Shown: positions 22,589 to 34,405 of the stretch, piece by piece
Numbering within the stretch: position 1 is the first letter of the stretch
Layout of the letters: each line of letters opens with the position of its first letter
NCBI GenBank assembly: GCA_002786065.1
Contig: NHNY01000006.1
Span: forward strand, 124,001 to 188,000
Origin: Microcyclospora pomicola
Lineage: Eukaryota; Ascomycota; Dothideomycetes; Capnodiales
DNA: 64,000 bases
Direction of reading: 5' to 3'
Position numbers and translations under genes: made by a program
Notes under the pieces: generated by a model
What the model was told of the DNA's origin: nothing
Databases searched by the model: none
The model's input: only the letters and a program-made list of their open reading frames with translations

Positions 22589-24930
22589 ATGTCGTCCCAT
22601 ACTACCTTGTTGCTCATTTGCGTGGTGGCGCTCGTGCTATTGGCATCGCCCGTAGCGGCGTTTGGTGCCGGTAACATTGCAAGCGTCTCATCGATCGAGG
22701 GGCACAATTACCGACACGGTGATATCGAGGACCTACTCAAGACCGTGGCATTCTTACGTGGCATGAAATGGACCTCGATGCAAATCAAGCGTGCTTATTT
22801 TGGCAACTGTAAGCACCATTGAGCCGACCTGGAATTGAGCCGGGCTGACAGATAACTGCAGGGTTGCGCGATTATAGTCAAGCTGTTGATGTGGGCACTC
22901 TCAAGGGCGTCCAAGCAGATACGATTCGTGTCCTGGTCTGGGTGCTCGCTTTCATGAGCTTCGGCTACGCTACAGAAGAATTCGAAGTCACCGCTGAGAG
23001 GCTTGGAACGTACCGACCCGAAGAGCATATCGACAATCCCAAGGACTATGCCGACAACGTGGATGCTCGACAGTATGATCCCAGACTGCGTGGTCCCGTG
23101 GCTCCGATCGAGCTTGCCGTCGACCCGAACACAGGCATGAAGAACTATATCGCGAATGAATCTGGCGACTGGGCTACATCACTCGCTTACGTCAAGTGGT
23201 CCTTCTCCAGGTCAATCCACTTTGGTCGTATGTACACCAGCGGTGCTCAGAAAGGTAGAGAAGAGGACCTCTGCGAAGCTCTTCGCTGCCTGGGACAGGG
23301 CCTGCATTGTCTTGAAGGTATGATCGCTTTATATATTCTCTGAACTATTTAGAGTCCTCTACTAATATTGCGCCTAGATTTTGGAGCCCATACCAATTAC
23401 ACGGAACTCGCCCTTCGTGAGCTTGGCTTCAGGAACGTCTTTGCGCATGTGGGTACGCAGACGATGCTGAACCTGCATGGCAAGCAAGTCTACCCACTGG
23501 TAACAGGCACATTTGGTGGTGTTGACTTCTTGCACTCTGTTTTGGGAGAGGCGAACGACCACATCACGCAAACGGAGGTCGATCAATCCGAAGTCGATCA
23601 GCTCAACGCCGCTCTCTCACAGGCGCAACAAGGTTCAGGCAACCGTGGCTTTGGCGATGATTCCAGCAGCAATGCCACAGGACTTACCGATCTCTTGTCA
23701 CAAATTCCTGGTACAGGAGACTTGGTGCAGGAAGCGCTGAGTCTTCAGGCCGATTCTCAACGCCAAGAAGCTGAGAACCAAAGAATGAGTGGAAGCCGCG
23801 GCATGGATGACTCTTACCAACCTTACGGCAACGAATATGGTAGTGCACGAGCCTCTGGTGGCCAGTCCTTCCAAGCACCACCAGGCTCTCAGGGTGGACC
23901 CCCTGGGCCAGGAATTCCTGGCATGAACATGCAGGTGGATCCCGCTGAGGTTGTACGGAAGATATATCCACTACTCGCCTTCCGCGACAAAGTTGTCCGC
24001 AACATCTCCGCGATCATTTCAAAGATTCCTGGTCTCGAGAAGATGATCGACATGATCAGTGAGAAAGTCACACTATTCGTCATGGGTCTTCTTGCCCCTT
24101 TCATCAAGCCAGTCATCGCCGCGGCTTCCAATGCCCTGAAGACAGGAAGTGGCACAGTTGTCAGTGCTTCGCAGAAGCAGCAATATCTTGTCTGGGAAGA
24201 CCCGACCAGTAGCGATCCGACTCACTCATTGCTCTCAAAGGATCATTTCAGTAACATCCTCAACGAGCCAGCTGGCCAAGTTGCTGGTAGCATCCTACAA
24301 TACGTGGCACCCCGTGTCATCTATGGTTGGGATCACCCGGAAGTCCCAGAGCATGAAATCATGAGTGACGTTACTCGTGTGTTCCACCACCCGGCAGCCC
24401 GAGATCAAAATTGCGAGATTCATCGTGCCATGTTCAATGTCGTTGAGAAGTGGGTTCAGTCTCGTCCAGACAGAGGGTCAGATCTCGATCACATACTGAG
24501 CTCGGAGAGCGTCAAGGCTGGCCGCAACCACAAAGCGCAGAACTTCCAGCAAAGTCTTACCGGCCTTGAAGGCGCCATGCAGGGCTTGACGGGCGGCACA
24601 AGTAGCCATAGCACCACAGCTGGAGGACCGTTTGCAATGCTTCAGGGCAGGCGAGAAATCAGTGGTGGTGATGAAGGTGATCTAGCGTATGGCTCGGCAT
24701 ATCCGCCTCAAGACTACGCACAGTCGTCGTATGAGCAGCGACCACCGCAGCCAGCCGGATACGCCCCGCAAGATCACAACGCCTTTCCCAGTGCATACCA
24801 GCAAGGCTACGACGCGCCGTACGAACGGACGCAGCAGCAAGGTTACGGCCAGCAAGGCGGGTACGGAGGATATGAGGAGCAGAACCAGGGAGGTTATGGT
24901 GGCCAGCAAGGCGGTTACGGACGATACTAG
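22589..24930 (+). CDS. het-C: HET-C heterokaryon incompatibility protein
   Basis: Three exons (22589-22808, 22862-23317, 23378-24930) give 742 residues; introns of 53 and 60 bp split codons in phase 1. The ATG at 22589 opens a signal peptide or signal anchor (LLLICVVALVLLASPVAAFG). The conserved HET-C region follows: GHNYRHGDIED, AYFGNWLRDYSQAVDVGTL and ELGFRNVFAHVG. A helical mid-part (residues ~385-450, FRDKVVRNISAIISKIPGLE and a hydrophobic VTLFVMGLLAPFIKPVI stretch) follows. The C-terminus is rich in Gly, Gln and Tyr, with repeated GGYGG-type units, as is typical of the family. In Neurospora, het-c alleles control vegetative self/non-self recognition; most fungi keep one copy whose basal role is unclear. 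A HET-domain gene lies about 15 kb downstream. Confidence 0.93.
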
Positions 24931-24950
24931 ACGAGGATCAACGTATCCCT

Positions 24951-25172
24951 TCATGACATGACTTTATGTCCCAGATCGAGATGATCGAAATGACAAACCT
25001 TTTTCAGTTCATTTGTGAGTACAGTGACTACTTCACCAGCAGTCTCGGTATCGCTGCCACATCCTTTCCCCAGATCTTCGGTCACAAGTTTCACTGCCGC
25101 GAGCCACCATGCGCGCACTGCCTCCAGATTATTCTTTCGGTGTGAGTCCCTCACAAACGAGTGGGGCTCCAT
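24951..25172 (-). CDS. Small hypothetical protein (weak)
   Basis: A 73-codon ORF with ATG at 25172 in a good context (TTAATGG). The composition looks protein-like: MEPHSFVRDSHRKNNLEAVR, then an amphipathic WWLAAVKLVTEDL segment and VVTVLTNELKKVCHFDHLDL. It lies just after the het-C stop on the opposite strand, so it could be the 3' exon of a longer minus-strand gene or a chance frame. No family recognised. Confidence 0.25.
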   Translation of the reverse strand: MEPHSFVRDSHRKNNLEAVRAWWLAAVKLVTEDLGKGCGSDTETAGEVVTVLTNELKKVCHFDHLDLGHKVMS

Positions 25173-25984
25173 TAACAGCTACTCTGCATCTCCAGAGCTC
25201 CGAACAAATACACATAAAGATCTAGTAAGGCTCGGTCGCTATGGATATGCCAGCGAGAACTCACGCGTCTATGGCAAGACTTGATAAGACAGAGACTCAC
25301 TTGACGACTATCGGCAGTAAATCGGAAGCGTGGATCCCTGTCAGAGCGATGAAAAGGCTGCTGGCAGCACTTTTTAGAATACTCCCGTCTTCTAGCCACC
25401 ATCGCGCTCTGTACACGTCAATCTGCGTATGCATATTGCACGTTCGAACGGCAGACGCCAGTCGGCTGAAACTGGCTTGCTCGATGGATTTCATGTATTG
25501 TCATATATGGAATCATAATGCGGACGAGGTAGTTAACGTGAAGGTAGGTACCTAGTCTGGACCGAGCAAGGCGAACGGTTGTCCACGAGAGATAAGAGCG
25601 ATAAGCTAGAACTACGCCGGCCATTGACGCGGAGATCCCATCGTTGAACTCAATCGCCTTCTATCTACCATCTATGTCACACGTTCAGATCTACGATACC
25701 CATGGTATTGCTGCTCCCATCAGCGGCTCAATCGTGAGATCTGCCGAGTGCTGCGGGAGCTGCAGCTGTCATCACCTGCCGCATTCTTCGATATGCCTAT
25801 TGTCTTTGCCGCAGTCATGTCTGTAGACGACGGCAGTTCGGCCTCTAGCGACACAAGTGGTCAACCTTCGGTCGTAAGGATAACTAGGCATTGCCACTCG
25901 CTCTCTTGATCATATCTCTCCTCTCCTTTCTTCCTCCGTCAGGCCACTATTGCAGGTATTCCAGCTTATCGACTCGCCGCAATC
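25173..25984. other. Intergenic region upstream of the OYE-like gene
   Basis: About 0.8 kb. The last 100 bp before the ATG are CT-rich (CTCTCTTGATCATATCTCTC, then more CT), a common fungal promoter feature. No RNA gene or repeat was seen. Confidence 0.5.
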
Positions 25985-27515
25985 ATGTCACAAACGGAAA
26001 CTGAATCGGAGACAGTCTCCCAGGATGCTATTGCTCTGATCTCACAGCCACTGACTTTACCATGCGGTCTCACTCTCCCCAATCGCCTGGTCAAATGCCC
26101 CATGCAAGAAACTTTGGCCGAAGGTCCATGGTTCGACCCGCCTGACACGTTTCACAATCTTTACAAGCTCTGGGCCGAGTCGCAGTACGGCTGCCTCATC
26201 ACAGGCCAGGTCCAGATCGATCGGCGCTTCCTTTCCATCGCAGGCGATGTCTGCTGTCACGAGCGATCGCTCGAGCCCGAGGTGCTGGCGAAATGGACAG
26301 AATGGGCAAAGGTCGCACAGAAGGATGGCACGCCATGTATCGTGCAGCTCGCACATCCAGGACGAATGAGTCCTGCCGGAGCGGGTATACGACCCAAGGA
26401 TATGAGACCGTTGTGTGCAAGCGAAGTGCCGGTGCAAATGGGAGACGGATGGATCGATAAATACATGGTGGAGAAGAAGTTGGGAATCCCCAAGGCGATG
26501 ACCGTGGAAGAGATCGACGAGGTGGTGGAGATGTTCAAGAACGGTGCGCAGGTCGCAAAGCAAGCTGGGTTTGCTGGCGTTCAATTACACGGTGGTGAGT
26601 CTGCCTTGCGACCTTGAGACTGAGGATTTGTCCCAGCAGATGCTTATGACTTGCGCCTTTCTAGCTCACGGCTTCCTCCTCTCGCAATTCCTCTCTCCTC
26701 GCACGAACAAACGCACAGATGACTACGGCGGCTCCCCCGAAAAGCGCATGACCCTCCTCCGCCGGTTCGTCAACGAGATCCGCGCAATCTGTCCTCCGCC
26801 CTTCTGTCTCTCCGTCAAGCTCAACTCGGCCGACTACATGGCGGCTGGGGAAGGGCTCGAAGCCGAAGAAGGTCTCGAGCAAGTCCGCTGGCTACGCACC
26901 TGCGGCAAGGTCGACTTCGTCGAAATCTCCGGCGGCAACGCGGAACAGAAGAACTCCGGCCTGCACAACTCTTTCGCCAAACAGATCGGCGGCAAGGGGC
27001 AGAAGCTGCGCTCTTCGACCCGCATCCGCGAAGGCTTCTTCACCGACTTCGCCGAGCGCGTCATGGCCATGGACCTGCCCGCCGACACCGCCAACGTCCC
27101 CGTCCAGCTCTCCGGCGGCTTCCGCACGCGCACCGGCATGGCTGACGCCCTCTACAGCCACACCTGCGATCTGATCGGGCTCGGCCGCGCCGCCGTCCTC
27201 GAGCCCACCCTGCCACGCACCGTCCTGCTCAACCCGGCGCACGCGGACGAAGACGCCGGCGCGACGCCGCATCTCGTGAAGGGCCAATGGCTCGCGCGCC
27301 TGATCCCGGTCAAAGTCGTGGGCGCGAGCCTGACGATCCAGTTCTTCTACTACAATATGCGGCGGCTCGGGAGGGGCTTGCAGAGCGATCCAGATGCGAG
27401 TATTCCGTCGATTGTCCTGGCGGGGTTGTGGAGGTCGTTGAGCGATGGGGTTGCGGTGACGGCGCAGAAAGTGCTCGCTGCGTGGAGTGGGACGGCGGCG
27501 AGCAAGGTAGAATAG
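25985..27515 (+). CDS. NADH:flavin oxidoreductase (old yellow enzyme family)
   Basis: Two exons (25985-26594, 26665-27515) give 486 residues; the 70-bp intron splits the Ala codon inside QLHGAHGFLLSQFLSP, a hallmark OYE motif. The TIM barrel begins with LTLPNRLVKCPMQE. The FMN-site and substrate motifs follow in order: IVQLAHPGRMSPAG (~115), TVEEIDEVVEMFKNGAQVAKQAGFAGVQLHG (~180-206), NKRTDDYGGSPEKRM (~220), then VQLSGGFRTRTGMADAL and DLIGLGRAAVLEP near 375-400. These enzymes bind FMN and reduce activated C=C bonds using NAD(P)H. The C-terminus carries an extra ~80-residue tail with a hydrophobic segment (VVGASLTIQFFYYNM), which could touch a membrane. The physiological substrate is unknown. 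The gene converges on sec1. Confidence 0.92.
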
Positions 27516-27754
27516 AAGTTTGGGAGTGAGATGAACCGCCCGAATAGGTAGGCAAATTTGTGCACGGGAATTTGGTTATGATACACGATGACATGACACG
27601 GGTTAGATTAGACGAGATACAGATATAAGTATGTGGCGATTGCAATATGTACAATCCGGATTCTTGCGTTGCAAAGGGTTTCAGCTTCGCTGGTCTCCCA
27701 GCAGCTATGTACCTGGATATCACGGCTGTACCAAACACTTCCCACTTCCCACGC

Positions 27755-30243
27755 TCAAGACTTGTCTTTCTTGCCAAAGAAGTGGTGCTTCTTTTTCTTC
27801 TCGGGATCCTTGCTCAGCTTCGCGGCGCCGTTAGCGGAGGCTTGCTGTGAGTCCGCCGCAGCAGGGGCAGATGAGCCGTTAGGTCTCCCGTTGAGGTTCA
27901 TGTTCGCCATCGCCTGTGCAGGAGCGACAGGCGCTCGCTGGGGATGTAGTTGCTGCTGCTGCTGTTGCGGTTGTGGAGGCGCCTTTGGTCTCTCATCCGG
28001 CTCGAACAGGTGGGCCGGTGCTCTCGGCTTTGCACGTTCGAGCGGCAGGTCGAGACGTCGTCGGTCTTGAGAGAGGTCGCCGACCTGTCGAAGGAACAGC
28101 GACGGGGTCAGCATGTGCGAGGTCACCAGGAAGACTTCGCGGTGGGTCGATCGGCCGATGTCATAGCACGCGCGAGACTCGGAATATGTGGCGCCGCCAG
28201 CCATGAATATAATGACTCGTTGTCGATTTTCGGTGCTGGTATTGGTCCGGCCTTTGGCCCATGTAGGTTTCGCGGAGCGCAGAGACTGAGCAGAGATTTG
28301 TCGAGCATCTTCTCCCATGTCGAGAGGAGGCTTCGTGTACGGGAAGGTTGTAGCGTCCAGAGTACCTGCAGCGTGAGACTCAAGGACGTTTTGCAAAGCT
28401 GGTTCGTATCTACTGAGCGCGTAGTCCTCGTTGACCATCGCAGGTGGTGGCTTGCGAGGGAACAAAGGTTGCGGTAGAGGCGTTGACTCTTTAAGCTTGC
28501 GGCTTGTTCTCGCGCCGACATGTTCAAAGTTCCGAATCGTGTTCGCATCCTGTGGTGGAAGTTGTGCGTGAGCCAGAAGCTTCTCTAGATCTGCAGGCAG
28601 CAATCCATCCCTGTTCAGCATGTACATGATGAGCAGCCGTAGCCGATCTGGCGGAATGATGGCATCTTCGTCAAGCATCCGCACTACCTGATCCGCTATT
28701 CCTTTCGCCTTTTTGTATTCCTCGTCCAGTCCGGTCGCAAGTATCTATCACTTGTCAGCATGTGCAGCATTCTCAAGGACTTGTAAATCACCAACCTGCT
28801 CCAATGATGCCAGATCCAGTAACTTGAACTTCTGGAACCGGTTCATACTTTCCTGGGACATTCCCAGGTGCAGAGCATATGCTTCTTTCATCTCTTGGAA
28901 TTGCGGAAGCCCCGCCAACATATCCTTGATGGCATTCAACGAGTTTGCGCCGCCTTCAGATTCTTTGGTGAAATTGGGATTGTCCTTGATGAACCGCTGA
29001 AAGTCGGCCATAAGTCGGTCAATCGTGTCTTTCATATGTCGATGACGGTTCTCGATCCAGATTTTGTCCTTTTCGGATATCTCAATGTCCTTGTCCTGTT
29101 GAGCAGGCGTGCCTTCGTTGAGGATAGTGCGATATGTAATTTTGTCGCCTTCTCGGATAGGCAGAAGATCGTGCGCCATTGCCTGGTAGGTGAACTCGTG
29201 TAGTAAAGGGGCATATAGATCCATCGATCGGTCAAGTATGTATAGCGTCCCGCGTGGTCTCGTGGTCGGTGGCGGGAAGTCTTCGTGGAACTTTGCGTAT
29301 AGGTCTAGTTCGTCCTGTACAAATCGAGCCAGATGAGAGCACAGAACACTGGCTTCATGAGTAGGCGCGTGTGGTCGGTAGTAACGTATAGTGGGATATT
29401 CGCCAAGTGTGACGCAGACTCCAACGATCTGGTAAAAGGTATTAGGCTGACTTCAAGAGTTTGTTGGGAAGAACGAGCGCTTACCTTTTGCGCAATATCC
29501 TCCATATGCTGTCGGACCAGCCCGTTACATCCAGGGTGGAAGAGGACGGGGAAGCTCCAAGGATCTCTGAAAGTCACTAGATGCGATTCTCGAGGGAAGA
29601 ACTCAGCATTGAGCACTTTGAACAGGGCAATCTGTTCTCGGGCGATCTGCGATTTGTCTATGCGATCTCGCAATGAAGGATGGAGTACTGTTTCCGACAA
29701 TCAGCACTTCTGTAGGCATCCCACATAGCATATGTCCCCTCATACATGATGTCCACACTAGGTGTGCCCTCCGGTACTTTCTCTTCTCAAAGTCGGCCAT
29801 GACACAGTCCACGATGTGGGCCTGCGGGCTGAGTAGATAGATGGCATCCACATCTTTATTCGTCGGACGCCGGTCGGTGATCTGTTCGATGTCTGGAGTA
29901 AGTCAGGCGAAGACCGGAGGAGTTGTGGTAGGAGGGTGACGGACTTGTGATGTTCTCGTTCAGAATGGTGTCTTGGTCGAGCACATTATCGAGCAGACGT
30001 TTGCTGTCAGCATCGAGGACCAACACTTTCCACTGTGGGTCGTCAGTCAGAAGTCGATAGGATCTCCTTCGTAAGCGTCTTGAGGGGAAGACGATATGAT
30101 AGTACGTACATCACCACGGGTGATCTGGCGAATGGTTCCCAGGAGGACTGCCGAGTAGACATTAGCATTGCGCCTAGATGCACGAGACCTCACACTTTGA
30201 ACGACAACTTACTGTCTCGCTGAGCTTCTATGATCGAAACCAT
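27755..30243 (-). CDS. sec1: Sec1/Munc18-family syntaxin-binding protein
   Basis: Seven exons are inferred: 30243-30213, 30147-30110, 30032-29945, 29892-29746, 29687-29485, 29428-28796 and 28744-27755. They give 709 residues with matched phases. The N-terminus [10 protein letters not shown] continues across two short exons into [32 protein letters not shown] and [20 protein letters not shown], all strongly Sec1-like (domain 1, the syntaxin-binding arch). [30 protein letters not shown] is the central Sec1 motif, and [20 protein letters not shown] marks the end of domain 3. The C-terminus adds a Pro/Gln-rich stretch with a short poly-Gln run and a basic end ([14 protein letters not shown]). Sec1 promotes SNARE assembly for exocytosis at hyphal tips and septa. 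It is divergent from SUV3. Confidence 0.94.
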
Positions 30244-30935
30244 CACAGAAGCAGTACAGAGATGCTTTTGTTATTGGTACGCCAGTGACGAGCTGGAAAC
30301 CACAGGCATATACGGTTCGTTGCACAGCTCCTAGCTGCACCAGCGACGCTGCCTAGGCTGTCCGTTCAATGTAGATGGGGCCTGGGGACGAGGGGACAGA
30401 CGCGTTGGGGAGCAGAGGATGAAAGTGTCTCTGGGCAGAGTATATTTGTCTGCGAAGCGACACTGACGAGTGGAGATTATTGGGTCCGGAGTCAAGTGAA
30501 TGTTCAATAGATGTCCAAGCCATTGCTGGAGGAGGGGCATCGCATGACATCGCGCACGCTCCAAATACCTACTTGTACGTAGATCCCACGCCAGACTTGC
30601 ACACAGTACACCACTGACGGTACCTAGCTGGCATACAATATATTCAACATGATTCAGAGTTACGGTGTCAAGCGAACATTCACAACACTTTCTCACTGAA
30701 CACATCTTTAGAATCACTGTCAACGTAGTACTAAGACAACCTGACGTCTGCTCCTAGACGTGCGCTCGACCATGGAGCGTAGCTCGGGAGTCTTGACATC
30801 TTCGCCGCAGCATTCATCCGCGACAAAATCGCATTCCACTAGACTTATTCATCCATTACAGATCAATCGACAAATATTATCTGCTCTTGTAATCGCTGAA
30901 GGGCATCTTCTTCCTCCATCATATGGTGATACACC
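30244..30935. promoter_or_regulatory. Divergent promoter region, sec1 / SUV3
   Basis: 692 bp separate the two start codons. ORFs inside are short and antisense to each other. No TATA box is placed convincingly, as is usual for housekeeping genes. Confidence 0.5.
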
Positions 30936-33812
30936 ATGTCCCACCTCCCTCTGAAGTCCACCCCACGATGCATCTACTGCGCCTTTCGCTCCCATCAGCT
31001 CTCCCTACAAGCTCGCAGACTTCGCTCGAACCTCGCTGGCAATGATCAGGTGGAACGCTCGTTCAAAGGCTTCTCCTCCAAGAGAAAGCCGTCGGGTCAC
31101 TCCAAGGAAGGGTCGTGGACAGGAGGCATATCCGGTCGGCGAGTGGATCGACGTGGCGATGGGGAAGGCCAATTTGCTGGGACATACCATCTCAAACGCA
31201 ATGCTTCTGAAGGATCAGGTCGCTCTCGCTCATTCAGGGTGCAGCCTCCCAGACATGCAGGGTCATCCAAACGCTTTGGAGGGGGCAAAGGCGAGAGCTA
31301 TGCAGACGTGCTTCATAAGCGATTGCAGGATTTGAGGGCGGAGTTGAAAGACATTCCATTATTGGAGCAAATCCGTAAAGAGCAAGAAGAAGCTGGCGAG
31401 AAGATACGGCCGTTCGAAGACATTTGGGACGAATTCGTGAATGACATCGCTGGTCAATCGCAGAGTGATATCTGGGAAGTTGACCGGAAGGGAAATGCAA
31501 AGATCAACAAGGACCTCGAAAGCATCTTCAATGAAGAAGGCCAAGCGGCGCTGGACAATCGATTGAAATACTATTTCTACGGACATCTGACAGACTCTCG
31601 CTTCACATCTTCGGAGATGAATAATCAGACAAGGCTGGCCGATCTTCGATTCCCGACTGAGTGGTACCCAGCTACACGCACCGAACGACGAGTCATTCAT
31701 CTTCACGTCGGGCCGACCAATTCAGGCAAGACATATCATGCTCTTCAGGCTTTGGAGAAGGGGAGAAATGGTATCTACGCAGGACCACTTCGTTTGCTGG
31801 CACACGAGGTGTATACTAGGATGAATGCCAAAGGCCGCGCCTGTACGCTTGTCACTGGCGAGGAGCGTCGAACACCTGATGGATATGATGCGAAGGACTT
31901 TAAAACATTCATCACCAGCTGCACTGTGGAGATGGTGCCCCTCAACGCATATGTCGAAGTCGCCGTCATTGATGAGATCCAGATGATTGGCAATTCAGAT
32001 CGTGGCTGGGCTTGGACGCAAGCGTTGATGGGGGTCAGGGCAGCAGAAGTTCACCTGTGCGGTGAAGTGCGCACTGTCCCACTCATAAAGGAACTTGCAG
32101 CTAGCATGGGCGAAGAGCTTATCATCCACCATTACGAACGTCTCAGTCCACTCGAGGTGGCACAGGATAGTCTGGATGGAGATCTATCGAAACTACGCAA
32201 AGGCGATTGTATTGTCAGCTTCAGTATCATGGGTATCCATGCGTTGCGGAAACAGATCGAAGCACGCACCGGCAAGAAGGTCGCCACGGTGTACGGCAGC
32301 TTACCACCTGAAACACGAGCTCAACAAGCTCGTCTTTTCAACGATCCAGATAACGATTACGATTTTCTGGTCGCGAGTGATGCGGTGGGTATGGGTCTCA
32401 ACCTTGCCATCAAACGCATCATCTTCGAAGCATCAAGCAAATTCAATGGGTACACCATGCGGCCACTATCAATTGCGGATGTGAAACAGATTGCTGGCCG
32501 GGCTGGACGGTATCGGACAGCGTCTCAGGCAACAGAGACGACGGCAGAAACGACGGCAGAATTGCCTACAGAATCGACGACAGAATCCCAGGACTTGGCT
32601 GCTTCGGAGGATCAACCCAGCACACCTATCGAACAGAACACACGAGAGAATGTTGGTGTTGTGACTACTCTCGAAGGCTTTGACTTGCCCGTCATCACTA
32701 CAGCCATGTCCGCCGAACCAGAACCCATCCGCAGTGCTGGTATCTACCCTCCGGCAGCAATCCTTGAACGCTTCGCTGCATACTTCCCACCTGGCACGCC
32801 CTTCTCCTACATCATGACGCGACTCCACGAGCAGAGCCAGATGCATTCACGCTTCCATCTCTGCGGGCTTCGAGATCAGGTCTGGGTGGCCGATATGATC
32901 GAATCAGTCCCAGGTTTGTCGGTCATGGATCGAACGATCATCACCGCCGCGCCAGCTAGCAGGTCTGACTCCGTCATGTGGAAGTCCTTGATCCCAGCCA
33001 TGGCAAGCTGCATCGCCGAGCAGAGGACTTGTAGTATTGCCGATCTCGCCGAAATGCCGTTGGAGATCCTGGAGGAGGAGCCGAGCGCACGACGTGGATA
33101 CCTGCAAAACTTGGAGAGACTGCACAAAGGATTGGTGACCTATCTTTGGCTCAGCTATCGTTTTGCGGGTGTGTTCAACACTCGCGGGCTTGCTCGCCAC
33201 GCTAAAGCACTAGTTGAGGAGAAGATTGAGGCCGCGTTGCGCTCGTTCTCGTTCTCGGAAGCAGCGCGACAGCGGAGGGTCAAAGAGAGACAGCAGATGC
33301 AGCAGATACTCTTTTCGGATATGCAGATGATCTTCAAGCAGGATGGTGATGCTAATCAGGAGGCCGAGGCCGGTGCTGAGAACAGCGGGGGTTCGCTTGA
33401 GGATGGGAATGCAGAAGTTGGAGATCTGTCTGATGGCACGCCACCTGATGCGGTTGTCATGCCGCCTGATGATGGTGACTACCATTCTGCCGAGAAGGAC
33501 GACGTGCTTTTCGATGAGCCAGAGCGAGCTGAGGTTGAGGAAGAAGAGAACGCTGCTTCCTCGACAGAAGCTGGACAGAACTCTCAGCCCAGCGACGTCT
33601 CGAGCGCCGTCGACAACCACGTCGGCCCTGCGAACCCACCCGATGGAGTCATCAGTGATGAATCAACTTCTGCAACGGACTTGAGCCCGGCGGCCCAAGA
33701 CGCAAGCACCGCGCCCCCGGCCGAGTATGGCGCCAACGTTCCTCCCAAACATCTCGCCAATCTCGACGTCGACGCCACCGAGCTCGAACGTGATGCTGCG
33801 ACGCGGCCCTGA
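30936..33812 (+). CDS. SUV3: Mitochondrial ATP-dependent RNA helicase SUV3
   Basis: Single exon, 958 residues. The N-terminal ~75 residues are rich in Arg, Ser and Lys with almost no acidic residues at the very start, consistent with a mitochondrial presequence. The helicase core begins with VIHLHVGPTNSGKTYHAL (Walker A, ~residues 253-270). It continues with the DEIQMIGNSDRGWAWT box (~346, DEIQ instead of DEAD, typical of SUV3) and LVASDAVGMGLNL, and ends at QIAGRAGRY (~518). A Thr/Glu-rich insertion with short internal repeats (TETTAETTAE) follows the last motif, then the SUV3 C-terminal helices (~590-790) and an acidic, disordered tail to 958. In yeast, SUV3 with the exoribonuclease DSS1 forms the mitochondrial degradosome that turns over RNA and excised introns. 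Confidence 0.95.
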   Translation: MSHLPLKSTPRCIYCAFRSHQLSLQARRLRSNLAGNDQVERSFKGFSSKRKPSGHSKEGSWTGGISGRRVDRRGDGEGQFAGTYHLKRNASEGSGRSRSFRVQPPRHAGSSKRFGGGKGESYADVLHKRLQDLRAELKDIPLLEQIRKEQEEAGEKIRPFEDIWDEFVNDIAGQSQSDIWEVDRKGNAKINKDLESIFNEEGQAALDNRLKYYFYGHLTDSRFTSSEMNNQTRLADLRFPTEWYPATRTERRVIHLHVGPTNSGKTYHALQALEKGRNGIYAGPLRLLAHEVYTRMNAKGRACTLVTGEERRTPDGYDAKDFKTFITSCTVEMVPLNAYVEVAVIDEIQMIGNSDRGWAWTQALMGVRAAEVHLCGEVRTVPLIKELAASMGEELIIHHYERLSPLEVAQDSLDGDLSKLRKGDCIVSFSIMGIHALRKQIEARTGKKVATVYGSLPPETRAQQARLFNDPDNDYDFLVASDAVGMGLNLAIKRIIFEASSKFNGYTMRPLSIADVKQIAGRAGRYRTASQATETTAETTAELPTESTTESQDLAASEDQPSTPIEQNTRENVGVVTTLEGFDLPVITTAMSAEPEPIRSAGIYPPAAILERFAAYFPPGTPFSYIMTRLHEQSQMHSRFHLCGLRDQVWVADMIESVPGLSVMDRTIITAAPASRSDSVMWKSLIPAMASCIAEQRTCSIADLAEMPLEILEEEPSARRGYLQNLERLHKGLVTYLWLSYRFAGVFNTRGLARHAKALVEEKIEAALRSFSFSEAARQRRVKERQQMQQILFSDMQMIFKQDGDANQEAEAGAENSGGSLEDGNAEVGDLSDGTPPDAVVMPPDDGDYHSAEKDDVLFDEPERAEVEEEENAASSTEAGQNSQPSDVSSAVDNHVGPANPPDGVISDESTSATDLSPAAQDASTAPPAEYGANVPPKHLANLDVDATELERDAATRP

Positions 33813-34240
33813 GACGTATACCAGGACGGACATTTGCTGGAATTTGTATGTTGGATTAAAGTCTAAATAACTGAGTGCGATACTGGTGTTTTGGTGCGAA
33901 CCTTCCATCGTCAGCTCGATCATGGAATATAGCTCTGTACATCAATTGTAGAAGTAGATCATGTATTCCTACAGAATTTCTTGGAGCGCCGGGCAAGATG
34001 GAGATGAGTCCTCCTCTCCCCTCCTCTCACTCTCCTCCCTACTTTATTCTTCATTTAGTCTTCCACCATGTCGCGCGAGGATATACATATCAGCCCAAGC
34101 TCATCTCACCACTCCATTCCATTCCACCCCATCCACCGCCGTTCCTAAAAGTCCTCTCGTCACCATTCCTCAACCTGTTCCTATCACCCTTCCGATCAAC
34201 ATCCCCGTCACATCCCCCGCCATAACCCTCGCCCTTGCCT

Positions 34241-34263
34241 GCCAGCCAGCCAGCCAGCCAACC
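34241..34263. repeat. (GCCA)n microsatellite
   Basis: Five full GCCA units in a row plus a partial one. Confidence 0.8.
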
Positions 34264-34361
34264 AACCCTAATCCCTCTTTAAGGTATCTCAGCAACGCAA
34301 AGCTCCGATAGCATCAACTGACGGGTACTACACATCAAGAGTTAGAAAACCCACTCTTTGT

Positions 34362-34405
34362 AAGTAAAATAAAATAAAATAAAGTGAAGCAAAGTAAAGT
34401 CAAGT
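34362..34405. repeat. AT-rich simple repeat (TAAAA)n grading into AAGT-type units
   Basis: Four TAAAA-like pentamers are followed by degenerate GTAAAGTCAAGTCAA units. Confidence 0.65.

Noticed and set aside
32500-32620. Short repeated ACGGCAGAA units in SUV3, possible mobile insertion
   Set aside because: They are in frame and encode a low-complexity Thr/Glu linker; simple slippage explains them and no element ends are present.
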